A stretch of 64,000 nucleotides of DNA from the NCBI RefSeq assembly GCF_030253575.1, contig NC_080560.1, positions 31,733,501 to 31,797,500 of the forward strand. The letters are read 5' to 3'. Each line of letters starts with the position of its first letter. The first letter of the stretch is position 1. Positions 57,791-64,000 of this stretch are shown here, in pieces. Made by a program: the position numbers and the translations under genes. The stretch is from Rhododendron vialii. Its lineage: Eukaryota; Streptophyta; Magnoliopsida; Ericales; Ericaceae. A model generated the notes under the pieces. It saw nothing but the letters and a program-made list of their open reading frames with translations. It searched no databases and was not told where the DNA came from.

Positions 57791-57793
<3 letters not shown>
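57055..57793. other. Non-coding, with a repeat-family block and CCACC-rich tract
   Basis: 57170-57300 shares CTTGGCCCAATGGGTGTTT and GGTTTCTTGCTAACC-type blocks with the retroposon at 9125-9603. A plus-strand frame over 57301-57768 is Pro/Arg-rich at its end without a recognisable domain. It may be transcribed leader rather than a gene. Confidence 0.4.

Positions 57794-57860
<67 letters not shown>
57794..57860. repeat. Compound (CT)n(AT)n microsatellite
   Basis: CT run to 57828, then AT run to 57860. Confidence 0.95.
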
Positions 57861-57863
<3 letters not shown>

Positions 57864-58490
57864 ATGCCGGATTGAAGATTTTTTGAAAAAAATTAGGGTT
57901 CCAAACAGATTAAGTAAAGGAATGCCCAGGCTATTTTAGCATTCCTATTAATTTCAGCAATCATGGATGTAGCCGATCTCGAACAAAAGCACGTAAATAT
58001 GGCATTCTTGTGCTATTGTGCTTTTAGTTTCTTTAATAATTGTAGCCGATCTCGAACGAAAGCACGTAAACAAAAAGAGTCCCACTAAAGATAGGAAAGC
58101 CAACCCAAGCCGCCAGCTTCAATCCAAGTAAATATTGATTAGTCTACCTTGAAGACACAACTCTAAAATGATTGGCCCAATTTGGATTATCCAAATTATG
58201 GATTTCTAACCAAAACTTCATTAAAGCAAACAAAATGTTAAATGATCCAATATTGAGCTTTTGCCAACCGTAATTTGTTGAATTTGGTCCAATACGTAAT
58301 TTGTTGAGTTTTGTTAACATTTGCTTCAAAAGTTGGTGTTAACTAGTTAATTATTGTACTTGTGTTGCTGTATTTTTTTCTAAACCTATCAGTTTCTGTA
58401 ATTGACATACAAAGCAAGATGCTTTAGATGTGCTTTTAATTATTAGACATGTGTTATCTGGTAATTTGTTTCCTTTGTTTCTGAACCAGG
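57861..58490. other. Non-coding, upstream of the FRS relic
   Basis: GTAGCCGATCTCGAAC-AAAGCACGTAAA is present twice (about 57969 and 58042). The end (CTGAACCAG before 58490) looks like a splice acceptor, so this may be the leader or first intron of the following relic. Confidence 0.4.
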
Positions 58491-59074
58491 ATGTCGCCGG
58501 AGTCTGTTTCGTTGGCAATGCCTCCAAACAATGAGTGTGGAGAACAAGAAGAGGTGTGGAGTGGAGACATTGAACACAAAGAAGAGGTATGGAGTGGTCC
58601 TTCAAGCAAAGATTGTGATTAGATAGAAACTACCAAGGATAGGAAGGAGGAAATAGTAAATTGTGAAGATAAAGTTGAAGAACCGAAGGAAGGAATGACA
58701 TTTGACACATCGGAGGGCGCATATCGTTATTACTTAAGATATACTAGAGAAAAAGATTTGCTATTGCGAAAAGATCATCAAGAAAAGGAAGTGATAGAAA
58801 GTTGAGGCATATAGGATTTGAATGTTGTCGTGTTGGAAAGGCAAGGCTACGAACAAGCAACCTCTCAAACCACGGGCACAAACAAAAATTGATTGTCCAG
58901 CTCACGTTACTGTTGGTATACACCCAGATTGAAAGTGGAGGTTAAACACTATTGTGTTGAAGCACAATCATGAATAGAGCCCGGGAAAGGCAAGGTATTT
59001 CAAGTGCAATAGGGTACTGGATGAACATGTAAAAAGAAAGCTTGAATTGAATGATAAATCCGAGATCCTAGTGT

Positions 59075-59105
<31 letters not shown>

Positions 59106-61409
59106 ACGAGGTTTTGATAAGCTTCCATATCTTAAGAAAGATTTGCAAAATCATTTGGACAAACAACGATGTTTACGACTTGTAGAAGGAGATGCTGAAG
59201 TGATGTATCGTTATTTTATGAAAATGAAAGCCGACAATTCTGACTTCTTTTTGCAATGGATTTGGATGAAAATGGTCGACTAAGGAATGTATTTTGGGCT
59301 GATGCAAGGAGTAGGGCAGCTTGCAAGGAGTTCGGTGATGTTGTGACCTTTGACACAACGTACTTGGTAAATAAGCATGACATGCATTTTGCTCCATTTG
59401 TAGGCGTGAACCATTATGGTCAGTCTATTTTTATTGGGATGTGGGCTCATCTCTCATGAAGACATAGAGTCATTTTTGTGGTTATTTGAGACTTGGAGGA
59501 CGTGCATGTGGGGTTGTGCTCCAAAAGCAATGATTACTGACAAGTGTATGGCCATGAAGAATGCTTTATAAATTGTATTCCCCGACACCCGATATCGGTG
59601 GTGCATATGGCATATAATGAAAAAGATGCCTGAAAAATTAAATGGGTACAACGCCTATGAGAATATTAGTTCGTGTATGCATAGGCAATATGGAATTCAT
59701 TGACAATAGAACAATTTGAGGATGCTTAGGATGGGTTCATTAAAAAGTACGAGCTTCAAAGTAACCCATGGTTATCAGGGTTGTATCTGGAGAGGAAACG
59801 ATGAGTTCCTACTTATGTGAATGATTGCTTTTGGGCGAGAATGTCATCTACACAAAGAAGTGAGTATAAATTCATATTTTGATGGTTACATTCATTCAAA
59901 GACAACCTTGAAACAATTTGTAGAGCAGTATAAAAATGCATTGACGAATAAGGTGGATAGTGAAAACCAAGAAGATGTGAAAAGTTGGCACACTTACATC
60001 CCGTTAGTAACTAAAAATGACTTGGAGAAGCAATTTCAAAGTGTTTACACGCATGCGAAGGTTAAAGAGTTTTCATGATGAATTTTTAGGGAGACTTGAG
60101 TGTTCTTGTAGTCTAAAAAAAAAAAGCGTGACCGAATATGAGGTGAAATAGTGGGCTACATATGGAGAAGGAAAAGAGAGAGATTTCAAGTGCCATTTAT
60201 TGTTGATTTTAATTCAGAAACTAATGAAGCACATTGTAATTGCCGATTGTTTGAGTTCAGAGGAATGGTTGTAGACATCAACTGACGGTGTGTTATCAAA
60301 TGGGAGTTGCAAGAGTGCTTGACAAGTATGTCTTCAGAAGATGGTGCAAAAATGTGAAGAGGTCCCATACTAAAATTTGAATCAGTTACGATAAATACTC
60401 AACGTCAATTGAAGCGCATCGGCATGACAACATGTGCAACCTCTTCAATGAGGTTGTTGATTTAGCGGAATGTTCTCAAGAGAAGTATGACATGGTGATG
60501 ACAAGGGTAAGTGAGCTAAAACGAGAGTTGATGGAAGCTTCGGTCATTTGTGAAAGTAATGTGGTTTCACTTGGTGATAACATGGGTACTCATATTGATC
60601 CTATTTCACTTGGGGATGGAGTTATAACTTCCAAACAGAGCATGAACATTCTTGACCCGGAAGGTCTTCGACGGAAAGGGAGACTGCCGTGCAAAAGGAA
60701 GCAAGGTATTGTGGAAATAGCCGTTAAGAGGAAAAGAGAAACAAAAAAAAAAAGACATTGTCCAATGAAAAAGTCAGGGTATAAGTTCTTTATTATTTGT
60801 TGCTTACTAGTTAATTTTTTTGTTTGAACAACTTACTAGTTTATATTAGCATATAGATCGATTCAATGCATGTGTAATAGTTATATTTGTTGCTAATTTC
60901 AGGAGGTTGAGAAGATTGCGGTTGGCCATGGGTTTGGGACACAAGAAAGTGTTGTAAATTTACATATAAAGAACTTTATTTTTAATTGCACACTCTCCTA
61001 TTTCATGTAAAAGTTATTGATAATCGTTCTTTATTGTTGGGCAGGGTCACCCAAGCTACATGAGGCATTCAATGTGGCCAAACATGATGCCCCATAACAT
61101 GAAAGCAAATATGACACAAGGCGGAACCATCTCCCATTTTCTCCAACTCTGTGCCCAACTGGAACAAGCTTGAACCAATTTAGGTCTTCCTTTCCAAGTT
61201 CACAAAGCTTCTTCAATGGTCAAGTTTGGAAAGGTCAATCAATTCTTGCGGGCAGCCAATCTTGGGGAGGACAAACAAGTTTTATGGAAGACCAAAGTCA
61301 ATATTGGGGGAGACTACAACCAAATCTACTACAAACTCAAGGGCATGGATGTGAAGGACAACCAAGTTTCATTGATATGATGAATGCAGTGAATAATAAT
61401 GGAGAGTAG
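58491..61409 (+). pseudogene. FAR1/FHY3-related (FRS) gene relic, MULE-derived
   Basis: From the ATG at 58491, plus-strand frames show in order: an acidic N-terminus; a FAR1 DNA-binding-type region (MTFDTSEGAYRYY, IDCPAHVTVG, KHNHE); a MULE transposase domain (VFWADARSRAACKEFGDVVTFDTTY and HFAPFVGVNHYGQS, then a DKCMAMKNAL-like stretch in other frames); a weak SWIM-type region near 60200; a coiled segment (YDMVMTRVSELKREL); and DPEGLRRKGRLPCKRKQ near 60660. A Gln/Ser/Gly-rich tail runs to a TAG at 61407-61409. Stops and frameshifts are numerous in the transposase part. FRS proteins are transcription factors domesticated from Mutator-like transposases. No terminal inverted repeats were seen, so this was more likely a host FRS gene than a mobile copy. 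Confidence 0.82.
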
Positions 61410-62127
61410 TTCACTTGGTTGTTCTATGGAAATGATGAATATATATTGTTATTTTGATTGGTCATGATATTAATGAATCTGTAATAGTATTAGCATTACG
61501 ACTGCTTTGTTGAACTTGTGAATGTTGCAAGGTTGCAATGTGTTGGATTATATTGGATGAATGTAATTTATATTAGTCAAACATATTGTGTCGTATCCAT
61601 ATCCGTATCCATATCGTATCTTGAAAGATGTATTGTGTCGTATCCGTATTTTCTAAAAAATTCGACAGAGTTTCCCTTGTTTTTAGTCTAGCCTGACGTC
61701 ATAGCGTCTCAGTCAGCAGCAATAGCAACACAAAAAAGAGCAAAACAGCAGTTTATGGCAAAACACCATTCCCATTGTTTCAAAAATGTTCAAGGTAGAT
61801 AGAACCTCTGATGGAAAAAAAAAAAAATCAGGCCTTGCCTTAAGAGCTTCAGGACAAGAGTTTCGGGACAATAACTAATAAAGAAAACCTATGTAGAGAA
61901 GTTTCAAGAAGTTGACACCATATTGATATTTGAATTTCACAATATACCACTCTGAATCCAATACAACAACAAAAATGGAGTACAAACTTGTATCTTTTTA
62001 AACAAGCCATGAAACATTGTCAAATTGGAGCAAAGGCCATGAGCCAAACATCATCATCATCGTCTACCCTAAGCTATATTACAAGCAAAATGAAAAAGAA
62101 AAAGAAAAATCCGTAAGTGTAGCTAGC
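61410..62127. other. Non-coding spacer
   Basis: Includes GTCGTATCC-ATATC short repeats near 61590-61650 and an A-run near 61817. No gene was seen. Confidence 0.45.
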
Positions 62128-62195
62128 ATCTCTTATTGGCTGGACGCTCCATACATCAAGCGGAACTAGATTTTGGAGTTGTGGAACTGCTTTGT

Positions 62196-62250
<55 letters not shown>

Positions 62251-62331
62251 CATAGCACCATTCAAAGTGATGTTGTGGTACTCCTTGATCTTGATCTTGT
62301 AGGATTCTTCTAAAAATCTGAAAGTAGATCA
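62128..62331 (-). pseudogene. Ribosomal protein eL20 (L18a) fragment split by (CT)n
   Basis: On the minus strand, YKIKIKEYHNITLNGAM (about 62258-62310) resembles the eL20 segment around Y-K-E-Y-R-D-T-T-L-N-G-A-V. After the AG repeat, STKQFHNSKI, a TAG and FRL (about 62160-62197) match the K-Q-F-H-N-S-K-I-K-F-P-L segment near the eL20 C-terminus. About 30 residues that lie between them in the real protein are replaced by the microsatellite. This is an identification from family memory. The fragment lacks the N-terminal half. Confidence 0.6.
62197..62248. repeat. (CT)n microsatellite
   Basis: About 26 CT units, inside the eL20 relic. The Arg-Glu repeat frame across it is an artefact. Confidence 0.95.
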
Positions 62332-63648
62332 ACAAGTGATCAACACAAGATCATGCTATAGTTTCTAGAAGCAGATTTTGAAGTTTGGATAATGTGCGCC
62401 AAGAATAGAGAAGCATAATCAAATGGAAATAGATACAAACAAAGAAACTTGAACCCATGACCTTCACCTCGCAGAAAAACAGAACACAACTTGCAAACAA
62501 TGAGATTCTGTCCTTATTGGCGATCTAAATTACCTCAATACATAACAAGAAAATTCAAACCATGACAAGAATGGCAAGAAAATTGTGCTTAAAACATTTC
62601 GGTAATTGAATAATTCAACAATCAGTTAAGGATCAGCTACAAATTTTGCTTCACACTTGGTGGAGCAGTTGAACACTTACCATGTAAAAGATGGGTTAGT
62701 GTGGAATGAGCCAAAGTCTTGCGGATTTGCAGCCAATGTATCATATAAAATTGCATATGCTTTGCTTTGAAATGGGCAAGAAATGGACACTGATAAGAGC
62801 TATAAGGCAGCTTTAGGGCACTGCCCACTAGAAAAAACATCAAATTGATAACAAGGAAACGAAAACTCAAATAAAAGGAGGTAGGCACGAACAGACTCAA
62901 ATAAAAATTCCGTTACCATCACTCGTTTGTCTAAAGTTTCCTGATAGGGAATAATCAATCAGCTAAGGAGTTGCAAGATAGAACAAAAAATACTTATACT
63001 AGACATGTAAGGATCAACATGGAACCAAATAACTTATTTAGAAAGTTCCCACAACTAGGCAGTTGGTCAAACAGTATATGTGGATGGAAAGAACAGAATC
63101 CCAACGAACTAGAGGACGATAGACATAATGATCATCCCCTATCAACAACAAGAATCAATGTGGAACCAGGAATAGCTAAAAAAAAATACCAAAATGCAGC
63201 AACAAAACCCCTACTGACATATTGAAATACAACTCCTCAAAAAAAGGTGATTATTACTTACAGAACTGGAACTAAATCTATTGTTTCCGAGTCCAACAAT
63301 AATAAAGCATAATTTGCTCTTGCTACACTGTCTAGGGCCTTAAACCTTGTACGAAGGCATGTTTCGGGAGCAACCCATTTCCTTCTCGTTGTAAATTTCA
63401 CAACTTGTGCATTATGTTATAAGTGTAATTGCAACAGGACATTAAATAGTTGCAGAAAACTGAAGACCAAGAGAATCTGGACGTAAGAACTTACTCTTGT
63501 GCACTATACCCACGGATTGTTGATTGAGCAATCGATTTACAACGGATAATTGACCAGAGTCCCTATTCAACACAATGAGGTGAGAATGTAGGTGGGTTGC
63601 AGTATTTTGCTCTATTTAACCTCAGTCTTTCAGTAAAATTGGAACCCT
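62332..63648. other. No gene recognised; possible intron
   Basis: AT-rich with A-runs. A minus-strand stretch at about 63495-63563 is bounded by AG (TTGAATAG) and GTAAGT and could be an exon of the gene starting at the window edge, but its peptide is not recognised. Confidence 0.3.
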
Positions 63649-63670
63649 ATATATATATATATATATATTT
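63649..63670. repeat. (AT)n microsatellite
   Basis: Eleven AT units. Confidence 0.9.
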
Positions 63671-63756
63671 ATAAAAATCCCCAATATTTACGAATTGAAA
63701 TTGGAACTCTAGTTTAATTGATACCAGCGTTCGAGATCGAGAGAGAGATACCTTCG

Positions 63757-64000
63757 TCGGCATATGGCGGAGGTGGTGGTGGTTGAGACCTTCTTGAGCG
63801 TTCGAAATCGATACCAGTGATTGTGGTTCGAAGCTCGTCAGCGTACGTTGGTGGTGGTGGTTGGCGATCGTGGAGGCGTCTTCCTCGTTGGTTTCTTCGA
63901 CGGTGGTGGTCGGCGGTGGTTTGGGTTGGCTGTGGTGTCCCCCTCCTCCTCGTCTTCTTCTCTTCTCTCTCTCGTAGTCGTAGGCCGACTGATTTGGGAA
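63757..64000 (-). other. Probable 5' exon of a minus-strand gene running off the window
   Basis: A GC-rich, CACCACC-rich stretch with AG-rich start (CTACGAGAGAGAGAAG), ending in GACGAAG followed by GTATCT, a plausible splice donor on the minus strand. This composition is typical of a plant 5' UTR or first exon. No protein was identified. Confidence 0.35.

Noticed and set aside
62074-62265. Arg-Glu repeat protein on the minus strand
   Set aside because: Created by the (CT)n run; the flanking parts read better as eL20 in another frame.
1-64000. CRISPR arrays, rRNA or tRNA genes
   Set aside because: None seen; the tandem repeats present have variable units without regular spacers, and this is plant nuclear DNA.

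Overview
This is nuclear DNA of a flowering plant, probably a woody eudicot. The evidence is intron-bearing genes with GT-AG splice sites, a plant-type F-box family, PLS-class PPR genes, Ty1/copia and LINE retrotransposons, Stowaway and Tourist MITEs, an Au-like SINE, Helitron ends, and many long (CT)n/(AG)n runs. The species cannot be told from the sequence.

Layout. 1-3.0 kb: intergenic, ending in two back-to-back foldback elements. 3.1-6.6 kb: a five-exon gene for a MOS11/CIP29-like mRNA-export protein, with a LINE scrap and GAA/GAT repeats in its long first intron. 9.1-9.9 kb: a poly(A) retroposon and a Stowaway MITE. 10-38 kb: a tandem array of at least eight FBA-type (CPR1-like) F-box copies, all on the plus strand. 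Only the copy at 14359-15636 is fully open; the others carry stops, small indels, truncations or insertions. Copies share their 3' flanks as well as their coding parts, so the unit of duplication was a gene plus about 2 kb downstream. Inside the array lie a decayed copia gag with its LTR (itself carrying a LINE fragment), a 1.26 kb inverted repeat built from a different F-box-like fragment, and a complete but dead copia element inserted in an F-box pseudogene (5-bp target duplication GAATT).

38-45 kb: an Au-like SINE and a second, younger full-length copia element (target duplication GGATC), with three in-frame stops and a 117-bp tandem duplication in its integrase. 46.2-50.7 kb: two PPR loci on opposite strands. 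One is a decayed gene split by a Stowaway MITE; the other is an intact 497-residue PLS-E protein. They recall the adjacent Arabidopsis genes At2g37310 and At2g37320 (from memory). 51-64 kb: mostly relics, namely a protein-kinase exon fragment, a LINE zf-RVT/RNase H tail, two Helitron 3' termini, a degenerate tandem array split by a Tourist-like MITE, a decayed FAR1/FRS (MULE-derived) gene, an eL20 (L18a) ribosomal-protein pseudogene split by a microsatellite, and a probable 5' exon on the minus strand at the window edge.

Only three coding loci look able to make protein: the MOS11-like gene, the F-box gene at 14.4 kb and the PPR gene at 49.2 kb. The F-box array is a birth-and-death cluster. 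I found no convincing undescribed system. The best candidate for unexpected function is the F-box-derived inverted repeat at 18.2-19.4 kb, which could fold into a long hairpin RNA if transcribed.
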